From Dictyoglomaceae bacterium (GTDB taxonomy: Bacteria; Dictyoglomota; Dictyoglomia; Dictyoglomales; Dictyoglomaceae), in contig JAPYWU010000022.1 of assembly GCA_028276205.1 (NCBI GenBank), forward strand, positions 1-12,277: a stretch of 12,277 nucleotides of DNA, written 5' to 3'. Below the pieces are notes generated by a model that worked only from the letters and a program-made list of their open reading frames with translations, had not been told where the DNA came from and made no database searches. The position numbers were made by a program, and so were the translations under genes. Every line of letters starts with the position of its first letter. The stretch's first letter is position 1. Shown in pieces: positions 5,755 to 12,277 of the stretch.

Positions 5755-7095
5755 CTATACCTCTACCACTTTAATAGGAAATTCATAGTCATCAAGTTTT
5801 ATAAGATGATATAATTTAAACTCAAAAACTTCTCCCCATATAACCTCCGAAGGTGAGAATGGAAATGCAAGATTTCCCGCTGTTGCTATTCTTCCCTTAT
5901 AACCATAATGAAGCAAAGTAGATCTTATATATCCTAAAATCATCTTTGTTATATCAGTATCCTTGCTTATAACCTCTACAACAAGTCCTAATTCATGAGA
6001 CAGACCATTATACCTTTCCCATTCACCCATTACTCCATTTTTTCCATATATATGAAAATAAATTCGATAATCATCCTTTATATCTCTAAAGTTTTCTCTT
6101 ACTAATTCTCTCTGAATCTCCAAAATTTCGTCTATTTGTGAAATCATAATAGGATCTCTAATACCTGCTATAAATACTCCCCTTATTCCAACTAACTTTG
6201 CACCTTCTACTTTTAACCACTTTTCTTTACCTTCTATAAATCTTGAACCTTTCACAATGACTGTTTTCTCATCTTTTTGAGTAAAAGTGGTAGCTGTTAA
6301 ATCAATAACTCCATCTGGTCCATGTAAAAAATATGGATCACTCTTTTCATATAATGTATGGGCAGCAACTGAAGTAACTGTACACCTTCTATTCTCATTT
6401 AAAGGGAATACTTCAAAATGATCATCAAAGAGAACACCTATAAGTCCATCTCTTCCACTTCCCGGTTCTGCTGCAATAGCCCCACACTCTAATATTTTCC
6501 CTAAATGAAGAGATAATCCCTTAGAATAACCATAATGTATAGGTAAAGCAGAAAAAGGTGCAGGATCATAACTCCGTCCACAAATTATTATATTTACACC
6601 CTTTTTATAACCTTCTATAAAAGGATCAATGCCAACTTGGGCTACTATATTTGTAATACCTTCCACATCCTCTAACCCAATATCTGAGGAACCATCCAAA
6701 TTTTTTATATTTCCATTAATTATAGATTCTTTTATTTTATCTTTAGAAATATCCGTATATATAATGGCTACTTTCATATGAAAGTTATTTTCTTCCAGTA
6801 TCTCTTTTACTATTTCAAAAGTCCAATTTACAGATGATTCACTGCCACATCCCCCAGCACTTCCTATAAATAGTGGAATATCCAATTTGTGAACCATATT
6901 AATTAGGTAATTTAAATCTCTTTTTGTAGCACCTCGATCAACAAATGAAATACCTTTACCAAGGTAATAGGGACCAGGATCAGTAGATCCAGCATCAACA
7001 GCAATTAAATCTGGTTTTATTTCTAAAGCATTATAAAAACTTTGGACTGGAAAACCATATCCAAGAATTGCTGTAGGAGAATAGATTTTAAACAC
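5755..7095 (-). CDS. AtuA-family (DUF1446) protein, function unassigned
   Basis: A 446-residue cytosolic protein of the acyclic terpene utilisation AtuA family (PF07287). Conserved blocks in order are DAGSTDPGPYYLG at 34-46, FIGSAGGCGSESSVNW at 76-91, ICGRSYDPAPFSALPIHYG at 171-189, AIAAEPGSGRDGLIG at 206-220, and NLAFPFSPSEV at 408-418. The glycine-rich loops suggest binding of a nucleotide, CoA or phosphate group, but no catalytic mechanism is established. Despite the family name there is no terpene context: it sits between methylaspartate ammonia-lyase and the hydratase, with DUF4387 right after. A role in mesaconate or citramalate handling, or in repair or activation of a pathway enzyme, is inferred only. 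The start is a GTG at 7095, overlapping the MAL stop by 8 nt; a TAA two codons further upstream in this frame rules out a longer product. The AAGGG site is rather far, about 11 nt away. Confidence 0.88.
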   Translation of the reverse strand: MFKIYSPTAILGYGFPVQSFYNALEIKPDLIAVDAGSTDPGPYYLGKGISFVDRGATKRDLNYLINMVHKLDIPLFIGSAGGCGSESSVNWTFEIVKEILEENNFHMKVAIIYTDISKDKIKESIINGNIKNLDGSSDIGLEDVEGITNIVAQVGIDPFIEGYKKGVNIIICGRSYDPAPFSALPIHYGYSKGLSLHLGKILECGAIAAEPGSGRDGLIGVLFDDHFEVFPLNENRRCTVTSVAAHTLYEKSDPYFLHGPDGVIDLTATTFTQKDEKTVIVKGSRFIEGKEKWLKVEGAKLVGIRGVFIAGIRDPIMISQIDEILEIQRELVRENFRDIKDDYRIYFHIYGKNGVMGEWERYNGLSHELGLVVEVISKDTDITKMILGYIRSTLLHYGYKGRIATAGNLAFPFSPSEVIWGEVFEFKLYHLIKLDDYEFPIKVVEV

Positions 7096-8338
7096 TTTTT
7101 ACTAATCCCTTTCTCTTTAGAATTTGAAGAGTTCTATTCATTTCATTATTTACTATCATCAATCCCTCATCTACCCCCATACCAGGTTTAGCTAATATCT
7201 GATCTGCTTGAGTAGCAAGTGCTATATGCACAGAAACTTGAGCAGATCTATCTGTCTCATTACAACTTCCCCCTATATAAGTACCAATATTGTGTTCCTT
7301 ACAATATAAAGCTGCCTCTATAGAGTTATGAATACTACCTAAAACAGGAGTTTTTATTTGTATCATATCAACTGCTTCTGCTCTTATAAAATCTTTAATA
7401 TCTTCAAGATTATTACACCATTCATCAGCCACTATCTCCACTCCTACACCCCTTCTTTTTAGTTCCTTCCTCAACTTGCTTAAAAACTCAATTTGTTTCT
7501 CCCTATCTTCTAAATCAACAGGACCTTCTATTCTTAGTTTATGTGGAAATGCGATTTTTTCAAGTCTTGCCAAATACTCTACCATCTCATCAATATTATA
7601 ATTAAAGGCTATTCCTATAGTTCCATATACATCTATGTGTAAAATTGGTAAATATCCCTCTTCTCCTAATATTCTTATTCTTTCTTTTAGCCAACCTATA
7701 TATTCTATTAATTTTTCTCCCCTCCATCCTAATTTTGTTTCTACATTATTTATTAAACCATGTGGAAGAACATCTACTCTCTTCAATATCATTTTGTCCA
7801 CATTAATATATCTATCATCTCCTGATTGGGCAAAAATTGGAATTCTCTTTATGTCAAAATTCAAATTATACTCTTCTCTTATTATCTCAGTCATAGTTTT
7901 TCTATAATGTTTTGAAAACACATCAAGAATAGCTTGAGAAATTCCATATCTTACTGCAGTATGTAACTTATGATCATCTATTTTGAAATTATCAATCTTA
8001 ACACACAAATCTCTAAAACTTTTCCATTCATCCTTCAACAGAAATGGGAAAACATGTTGTTCCAAAACTTTTACCCAATCCTTAGTTTTAAAGAGAGGAT
8101 CCCTTCCTCCCGCACCAGAATATTGAATAGCAGTACAATCCCCGTAAGCTATTTGATCATCTTCTAATATGAATATAACAGAAATACTTTCTCCTTTTTG
8201 TCTTATAGCCTCATAACCTTCGGTTAATGGTATTCCTCTATATGCAAAACCATCTTCACGAGCCCCTGCTTTAATTGCTCTTTGGTCATCAAAATAAAAA
8301 CCAGAAAGTCCTATCGAATATAGTATATCTTTAATCAT
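7088..8338 (-). CDS. mal: Methylaspartate ammonia-lyase (3-methylaspartase)
   Basis: A 416-residue enolase-superfamily enzyme (EC 4.3.1.2) that removes ammonia from (2S,3S)-3-methylaspartate to give mesaconate. Compared from memory with the Citrobacter amalonaticus and C. tetanomorphum enzymes, the active-site residues are all present with a constant shift of about two: His193 in LPHGLINNV, Mg2+ ligands Asp236 (HIDVYG), Glu271 (IEGP) and Asp305 (ADEW), and the catalytic base Lys329 in IQIKTPVLG. Gln171 and Cys359 (GGSCNETD) are also conserved. The N-terminal cap holds GDCTAIQYSGAGGRDPLF at 66-83, and the barrel follows from about residue 165. The complete active site makes assignment firm. 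It follows glmE by 4 nt with a GAGG site 7 nt before the ATG, mirroring the mutE-bma order of C. tetanomorphum, and its stop overlaps the AtuA-like start. Confidence 0.97.
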   Translation of the reverse strand: MIKDILYSIGLSGFYFDDQRAIKAGAREDGFAYRGIPLTEGYEAIRQKGESISVIFILEDDQIAYGDCTAIQYSGAGGRDPLFKTKDWVKVLEQHVFPFLLKDEWKSFRDLCVKIDNFKIDDHKLHTAVRYGISQAILDVFSKHYRKTMTEIIREEYNLNFDIKRIPIFAQSGDDRYINVDKMILKRVDVLPHGLINNVETKLGWRGEKLIEYIGWLKERIRILGEEGYLPILHIDVYGTIGIAFNYNIDEMVEYLARLEKIAFPHKLRIEGPVDLEDREKQIEFLSKLRKELKRRGVGVEIVADEWCNNLEDIKDFIRAEAVDMIQIKTPVLGSIHNSIEAALYCKEHNIGTYIGGSCNETDRSAQVSVHIALATQADQILAKPGMGVDEGLMIVNNEMNRTLQILKRKGLVKSV

Positions 8339-8342
8339 TTAT

Positions 8343-9794
8343 TTACCTCGGCCTTCCTATTAATCTTCCCTTACTTATTGCATAGATATCATCAAGTACC
8401 ATTTGAAAACTTACTTCTCTCTTCTCAAAACGAGCTCTTTCTTCCAATCTTTCTTTATGAAAATTTTTTATCTCTTCATCAAAAGGTAAATTTCCAAAAT
8501 CAAAATATCTAATAGCACCTTCATTATCTCTTACTGGCATTACCCTTCCATAGGTATACTTACTTGGAGCAAAAGGCACATCCAAAATTCCTGAAGAGAA
8601 AGCCCTAACAGTTCCAACAGCTATATCCCCTTCCCCTATTTCATAAACTCTATTTAGGATAGATCTTACCTCTCTTTCAATAATATATTCCTCTTGACTT
8701 AACTTATCTTCATCTATAAAATTTTGATTTTCTAACATATTTAAAACCTGACGAGTATTCTTAAGGGCTGAGGCATTTGCTTCTTTTGTAGGAATACCAA
8801 TGGCTTCTTGGGGTGTTTTTACAATTATCTTAGTAACTTTTGATATGGCTCCAGCTATAGTCCCAAAACTTATAACTGCATAAGCTTTAGCCTCGTCTTC
8901 TGGAAAACCTCCCATCCAGTGATGAAGAACAGTAGTTAAATGGACATCATAATATCCAAAACTCGCAAGATATTCCTTTGTTAGTTTATCTAAAATTTTT
9001 ATCGAAGCTACGTCTTGAATAATATTACCGCATTGTCCATATCCTACACTAAAACTTTTCACTCCTTGTTCTGCAGCAAGTATAGCCTCTATTATTCCAA
9101 TAACTATTGAGATAGATGGTGGAACTAAAGTACCAGTGAGAGGCCCAAAGGATTCTCTATTTATTAATATTCCTTCTTGAGCATATATCCCTACAAGATA
9201 ATCTACATATTGCCAATATAAAATTGAATTTTCTAATGGAACATCCTTAGCATAAGGAATATTGTAAGTAATTCCCCCTCCTTCAAAAGATGTAAAACCT
9301 GCAGCTAAAGTAATTTCAGCAAGAAGTCTTGCATCTGGAGTACCATGTCTTATTTCAACAGGAACCTTTACACTTTCTATGATTTCTCTACAAGCTTTTA
9401 CTCCATAATTAACAGCAGGAAAACCATTAAGAAGATACCTTCCTTCTTTTAAACTTTCCTCTATTCCCAATTGTGCTTCTTTATATCTATTTTGTCGAGT
9501 ATAACTATCAATAGTTGTAGGTAAAATATCTGCCCCACCTTCATCTTGCAAATATTGGAGAAGAGCAATATGATCTTTTAAAATTGGAACTCCCGCCCTT
9601 GGTTGTAATAGAGTTTTACCATTTTGAGATGCTTCTTTTAATACATAATCAGTATGCTTTTCTTTAGGTAAAGATGCCAAATAAAGAAAGGCTTCTTTTA
9701 AATCAACCTCTCTACCTGTAGGCCATGAATTTAAAACCTCTTCCCTCATATTAAGAAAATATTTATGATCCCATTTTTTATTTTTGATAAACAT
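8343..9794 (-). CDS. glmE: Glutamate mutase (methylaspartate mutase) epsilon subunit
   Basis: A 483-residue TIM-barrel subunit, the same length I recall for the Clostridium cochlearium GlmE. With GlmS it binds adenosylcobalamin and interconverts L-glutamate and (2S,3S)-3-methylaspartate by a radical carbon-skeleton rearrangement (EC 5.4.99.1). The substrate-holding arginine claw is intact at identical numbering: Arg66 (LQPRAG), Arg100 (SYTRQN) and Arg149 (EIRHGTPDAR). Glu171 (FEGGG), the base near the substrate amine, and Tyr181 are present, as are Lys326 and Glu330 (VKTPQE), which contact the coenzyme ribose in the C. cochlearium structure. Other landmarks are LPTTIDSYTRQNRYKEAQ at 91-108 and NGFPAVNYG at 123-131. 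A strong AGAGGGA lies 7 nt before the ATG. It follows glmL by 12 nt. The match is strong enough that catalytic activity is expected. Confidence 0.98.
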   Translation of the reverse strand: MFIKNKKWDHKYFLNMREEVLNSWPTGREVDLKEAFLYLASLPKEKHTDYVLKEASQNGKTLLQPRAGVPILKDHIALLQYLQDEGGADILPTTIDSYTRQNRYKEAQLGIEESLKEGRYLLNGFPAVNYGVKACREIIESVKVPVEIRHGTPDARLLAEITLAAGFTSFEGGGITYNIPYAKDVPLENSILYWQYVDYLVGIYAQEGILINRESFGPLTGTLVPPSISIVIGIIEAILAAEQGVKSFSVGYGQCGNIIQDVASIKILDKLTKEYLASFGYYDVHLTTVLHHWMGGFPEDEAKAYAVISFGTIAGAISKVTKIIVKTPQEAIGIPTKEANASALKNTRQVLNMLENQNFIDEDKLSQEEYIIEREVRSILNRVYEIGEGDIAVGTVRAFSSGILDVPFAPSKYTYGRVMPVRDNEGAIRYFDFGNLPFDEEIKNFHKERLEERARFEKREVSFQMVLDDIYAISKGRLIGRPR

Positions 9795-9806
9795 AATCTT
9801 ATCCCT

Positions 9807-11174
9807 CTATATTTTGTTTATATATTTTTCCACTAGCCTCAAGGCTTTATCCTTGTAAATTTCTGAGATTACCCCTATAGCAAACATTATATATTCATTA
9901 TCTACATAAAATGTGGGATTCTTAGGCTTCAATATAAAAGGTTCATCATTGGAATATATCACACCCTTTAAACTTTCTAATCTATAAGGATTATAAATTA
10001 AAGGTCCTCCTGTACATACCACTTTATCTAATTCCCTTAAATCTTTCCCATATTGGAAAAGCAATGTTCCCATAGGGGTATACACTAATTCTATATGTCC
10101 TACATGCCTTTCTGTAGCAATTTTTACAGCAAAATAAGCAAGAACAGCATCTAAGTGTAAATCTTCATCATTTTTTGGAATATAACTAGTATTAATGCTT
10201 AAAAATTTTACTTTTTCTTCTATTAATTTAACCTTATCTTGTGAGAAACTTTTTATAATATCTTTTTTTGCAGCATCAAATAAAGATAGTGCAGACACTC
10301 TTACTCCTAAATCTCCTTCCACAGATCTTTTTACATATGGCTCTCTTAACCCCTTTAAGATTACATTACTCTGAGTAGGATCTCCTTTTGCCACTGAACA
10401 AACATCAGTAGTTGCTCCTCCCACGTCAATTAATAAACTTTCACCATATATCTCCGAGAAATTTTCCAACCCTTTTAATACAGCAAGTGGTGTAGGCATT
10501 ACTATACCATCTATTAATTCTTGCACTTTATCTAATCCCTTTGCATGTATAATATTTCTTAAAAAAACCTCTCTAATAATATTTTGAACCTTTTCTATAT
10601 TTATAACTCCATATTCAGGCATTACATTTTCTGTTATATATATCTCTTTACCTTTAGATAAAAAAATATTTTTTATTTCATCCTGTAAATCCTTATTTCC
10701 AGCATAGATAAAAGGAATATTCAAGGGAAGATTTGATAATTTTTTGGCATTTGTTATTGGATAATATCTATTTCCCCCATCAGTTCCTCCAGCTAAAATT
10801 ATAATATCTGGTTTTAACAGAACAATTTCATCTAAATCTGAATTTGTAAGTTCATAGGAATAGGTCTTAAGCACCTTTCCCCCTGCTCCTAAACTTGCTT
10901 TCTTAGCTGCTTCAGATGTTAAATCTGGAACTAAACCTATAGCAATTATTTTTAAGCCTCCTGCAGCACTACTTGTAGCTTTTTTAATATTAAAATCTCT
11001 TATATTTAGACCTGTTTGTCTTTCTATTTCAGAAATCACATTTTGTATACCAATCGTTACATCTTCATTTACAGTAGATGGATATTTTGCTTTCCCTATA
11101 ATTTCATCTCTATCTAAATCAAAAGCAACACCTTTAGTAAATGTACTCCCTATATCAAATATAATTGCCTTCAT
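9807..11174 (-). CDS. glmL: GlmL/MutL, ATP-binding protein associated with glutamate mutase
   Basis: A 455-residue member of the actin/Hsp70/sugar kinase (ASKHA) fold, close to the ~460 residues of C. tetanomorphum MutL. Motifs are the N-terminal phosphate loop FDIGSTFTKGVAFD at 6-19, GGTDGGN at 129-135, the second phosphate loop DVGGATTDVCSV at 250-261, and CTGGP at 387-391, the adenosine region. It probably serves as reactivating chaperone, using ATP to exchange damaged cobalamin in the mutase; this is by analogy with B12 enzyme reactivases and its place between glmS and glmE. It is unrelated to DNA mismatch repair MutL despite the old name. The ATG lies 2 nt after the glmS stop with only a weak ribosome site, so translation is likely coupled to glmS. 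Confidence 0.95.
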   Translation of the reverse strand: MKAIIFDIGSTFTKGVAFDLDRDEIIGKAKYPSTVNEDVTIGIQNVISEIERQTGLNIRDFNIKKATSSAAGGLKIIAIGLVPDLTSEAAKKASLGAGGKVLKTYSYELTNSDLDEIVLLKPDIIILAGGTDGGNRYYPITNAKKLSNLPLNIPFIYAGNKDLQDEIKNIFLSKGKEIYITENVMPEYGVINIEKVQNIIREVFLRNIIHAKGLDKVQELIDGIVMPTPLAVLKGLENFSEIYGESLLIDVGGATTDVCSVAKGDPTQSNVILKGLREPYVKRSVEGDLGVRVSALSLFDAAKKDIIKSFSQDKVKLIEEKVKFLSINTSYIPKNDEDLHLDAVLAYFAVKIATERHVGHIELVYTPMGTLLFQYGKDLRELDKVVCTGGPLIYNPYRLESLKGVIYSNDEPFILKPKNPTFYVDNEYIMFAIGVISEIYKDKALRLVEKYINKI

Positions 11175-11176
11175 AA

Positions 11177-11593
11177 TTATTTTTCTAGCCCTAAATCTTT
11201 TTTCAAATCTCTAATAACTTCGTCTGGCATTGTTTTTGGTGGATATACTCTATGGAATCCTAATTCTTTAAATTTCTTTTCCACCTCTTCCCAATTTTTT
11301 TGCCCTATACCTAAATTTCCACCTATATACAACAATATATTTTCAAGACCTGCCTCCTGCAATTTTTCTTTGAATCCTCTACAATCAAGCTCGGCATGTC
11401 CATATAAAGATGAAACTAAAATAGCTCTTGCACCTGACTCAATCGCTGCTTTTATAAAATCTTCTTGAGAAGAAAGAACCCCAATATTAACCACATCAAA
11501 ACCTGCGGACCTTAGAGCATAATCCAAAATTCTCAAACCAACTGCATGTACATCCGCTCCTATTACTCCAAGAACTACTGTTCTTTCTCCCAC
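11177..11593 (-). CDS. glmS: Glutamate mutase sigma subunit, B12-binding component
   Basis: A small Rossmann-like cobalamin-binding protein. The base-off/His-on motif D-x-H-x-x-G appears as DVHAVG, with His16 as the cobalt ligand when translation starts at 11593, the numbering of clostridial GlmS. SSLYGH follows at 61-66 and GGNLGIG at 91-97, completing the DxHxxG-SxL-GG signature. NIGVLSSQEDFI and VYPPKTMPDEVI are also characteristic. It forms the mutase with GlmE. The longest frame begins at a GTG at 11602, but that codon lies inside the ribosome site AGAGGTGAT. The in-frame GTG at 11593 is 4 nt past that site and gives a 138-residue protein starting MGERTVVLGVIG, aligning end to end with clostridial GlmS. 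I therefore take 11593. The gene begins 5 nt after the M20 peptidase stop. Confidence 0.96.
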   Translation of the reverse strand: MGERTVVLGVIGADVHAVGLRILDYALRSAGFDVVNIGVLSSQEDFIKAAIESGARAILVSSLYGHAELDCRGFKEKLQEAGLENILLYIGGNLGIGQKNWEEVEKKFKELGFHRVYPPKTMPDEVIRDLKKDLGLEK

Positions 11594-11597
11594 TAAA

Positions 11598-11606
11598 ATC
11601 ACCTCT
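11598..11606 (-). promoter_or_regulatory. Shine-Dalgarno site deciding the glmS start
   Basis: AGAGGTGAT on the minus strand, nearly full complement to the 16S tail. It spans the M20 TGA and the alternative GTG at 11602, leaving the GTG at 11593 (4 nt beyond) as the only start it can serve. Confidence 0.75.
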
Positions 11607-12277
11607 TAATAAGATTAAATATTAATAGGGATGTATCATAAAGATTATCTATTTTAATTTTTTCCTCCTTAGAATGAGCATTCTCCATTCCTATCCCCAC
11701 ATTAACAGTCCTTATACCATAAGAATTTAGAATATTAGCATCACTGCCTCCCATAGTATAAGTAAAAACTGGAGTCTTTCCCATTTTATTCAATACATCT
11801 TCTATGCGTTTTACCACTGTTTCCTTAGGATTAATAGAAAATCCCTTATAAAGATTTTCCTTCTTTAAATCAAAACTTCCCCCTCTATCTTTTAATGCCA
11901 AGAGTTCTTTTTCCATATTTTGCCATTGGATATTAAGTTTATCTTCATCTATACTTCTAAATTCACCCTCAAGATAAACTTCATCTGGAACTATATTTGT
12001 AGCCCTTCCACCTTTTATAATACCCACATTAGAGGTTACATCCTTTTCTATTCTTCCCCACTTAAGCTTCAATAAAAACTCAGAAGCAAGAAGAATAGCA
12101 TTTATTCCTTTCTCAGGAGAGGTACCTGCATGAGAAGCTTTACCGAATATTTTTAAATAAAATCTATCATGATATGGAGCACTAAGTATTAACGTACCCA
12201 CATCGCCTTCTCCATCTAAAACATATCCCTCTTTTGCATGTAAAAGAGAAAGATCCACATTTTTAGCTCCTAAAAGC
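11599..12277 (-). CDS. M20-family metallopeptidase (PepT/DapE type), 5' end cut by the window edge
   Basis: The frame stays open from the TGA at 11599-11601 to the right edge, giving 225 visible C-terminal codons; the GTG at 12258 is an internal Val codon, since LLGAKN before it continues the family pattern. Visible elements, numbered from the edge: LLGAK at 1-5 (normally just after the catalytic EEIG), YVLDGEGDVG at 18-27 with probable metal ligand Asp21, the dimerisation domain starting at SHAGTSPEKGINAI (48-61), GGRATNIVPDEVYLEGEFRS at 89-108, and MGGSDANILNSYG at 175-187 followed by NAHSKEE with metal ligand His201. The catalytic Glu and two other ligands lie outside the window. The layout best fits tripeptidase T-like aminopeptidases. 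Being just before glmS, it may free amino acids for fermentation (inference). Other M20 activities, such as deacetylation, remain possible. Confidence 0.9.
   Translation of the reverse strand, partial: LLGAKNVDLSLLHAKEGYVLDGEGDVGTLILSAPYHDRFYLKIFGKASHAGTSPEKGINAILLASEFLLKLKWGRIEKDVTSNVGIIKGGRATNIVPDEVYLEGEFRSIDEDKLNIQWQNMEKELLALKDRGGSFDLKKENLYKGFSINPKETVVKRIEDVLNKMGKTPVFTYTMGGSDANILNSYGIRTVNVGIGMENAHSKEEKIKIDNLYDTSLLIFNLIKR

Larger units (their letters stand above)
1..12277 (-). other. Continuous 15-gene co-directional cluster, probably one transcription unit or a few overlapping ones
   Basis: All genes lie on the minus strand. In transcription order the junctions are: M20 to GlmS 5 nt (using the corrected start), GlmS to GlmL 2 nt, GlmL to GlmE 12 nt, GlmE to MAL 4 nt, MAL to AtuA-like 8-nt overlap, AtuA-like to DUF4387 3 nt, DUF4387 to hydratase alpha 8-nt overlap, alpha to beta 4-nt overlap, beta to P-loop/SAD protein 6 nt, that protein to RNase PH 2 nt, RNase PH to RdgB 4-nt overlap, RdgB to RidA 3 nt, RidA to rhomboid 24 nt, rhomboid to SDH protease 18 nt. 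None of these gaps holds a hairpin terminator. Co-transcription is inferred from spacing; internal promoters inside coding sequence cannot be excluded. The main promoter and any regulator binding site would lie beyond base 12277. Confidence 0.75.

Noticed and set aside
5755..7095. Assigning a terpene-degradation role from the AtuA family name.
   Set aside because: No geranyl-CoA carboxylase or other atu genes are present; the neighbours are all for glutamate fermentation.
7635..8167. Plus-strand open frames of 90 and 65 codons opposite the methylaspartate ammonia-lyase gene.
   Set aside because: They are shadows of a gene with a full active site; neither shows a family motif.
9807..11174. 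Reading GlmL/MutL as a DNA mismatch repair MutL.
   Set aside because: The sequence has ASKHA phosphate loops (DIGSTFTKG, DVGGATTDV) and no GHKL ATPase motifs; the shared name is historical.

Overview
The window is one unbroken set of fifteen minus-strand genes, read from base 12277 down to base 1. The two end genes are cut by the window edges. The DNA is very AT-rich, and the proteins are rich in Lys, Glu and Ile. Oxygen-sensitive Fe-S and B12 enzymes of amino acid fermentation are present. Together these suggest an anaerobic, probably thermophilic, fermentative bacterium. A Dictyoglomus-like or low-GC clostridial-type thermophile is my best guess, but no 16S or other taxonomic marker is in view.

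Right and middle part (about 12277 to 4078): a methylaspartate-pathway glutamate fermentation operon. After a partial M20 peptidase come glmS, glmL, glmE and methylaspartate ammonia-lyase, the same order as mutS-mutL-mutE-bma of Clostridium tetanomorphum. Next come an AtuA-family (DUF1446) protein, a DUF4387 protein, and the alpha and beta chains of a class I Fe-S fumarase-type hydratase that is best read here as mesaconase. The expected flow is glutamate to (2S,3S)-3-methylaspartate (GlmES, kept active by GlmL), to mesaconate plus ammonia (MAL), to (S)-citramalate (alpha/beta hydratase). The citramalate-cleaving enzyme is not in the window. The AtuA/DUF4387 pair sits inside the pathway without an assigned step.

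Bridge (4071 to 3151): a protein with a P-loop N-terminal half and a C-terminal half resembling the second additional (editing) domain of alanyl-tRNA synthetase, with altered metal ligands. It is the least explained gene here.

Left part (3148 to 1): RNase PH, the RdgB/HAM1 dITP/XTP pyrophosphatase, RidA, a rhomboid intramembrane protease, and a membrane-anchored SDH-family (ClpP-fold) serine protease cut by the left edge.

Genes overlap by up to 8 nt or are separated by at most 24 nt, so no stretch has room for a normal promoter, riboswitch or terminator. Translational coupling is likely, and control is probably exerted upstream of the right edge. Three starts deserve correction or note. GlmS most likely starts at a GTG at 11593. 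RNase PH starts at an ATG at 3148. The AtuA-like gene must start at a GTG at 7095. I saw no tRNA, rRNA, CRISPR, insertion sequence or substantial repeat.
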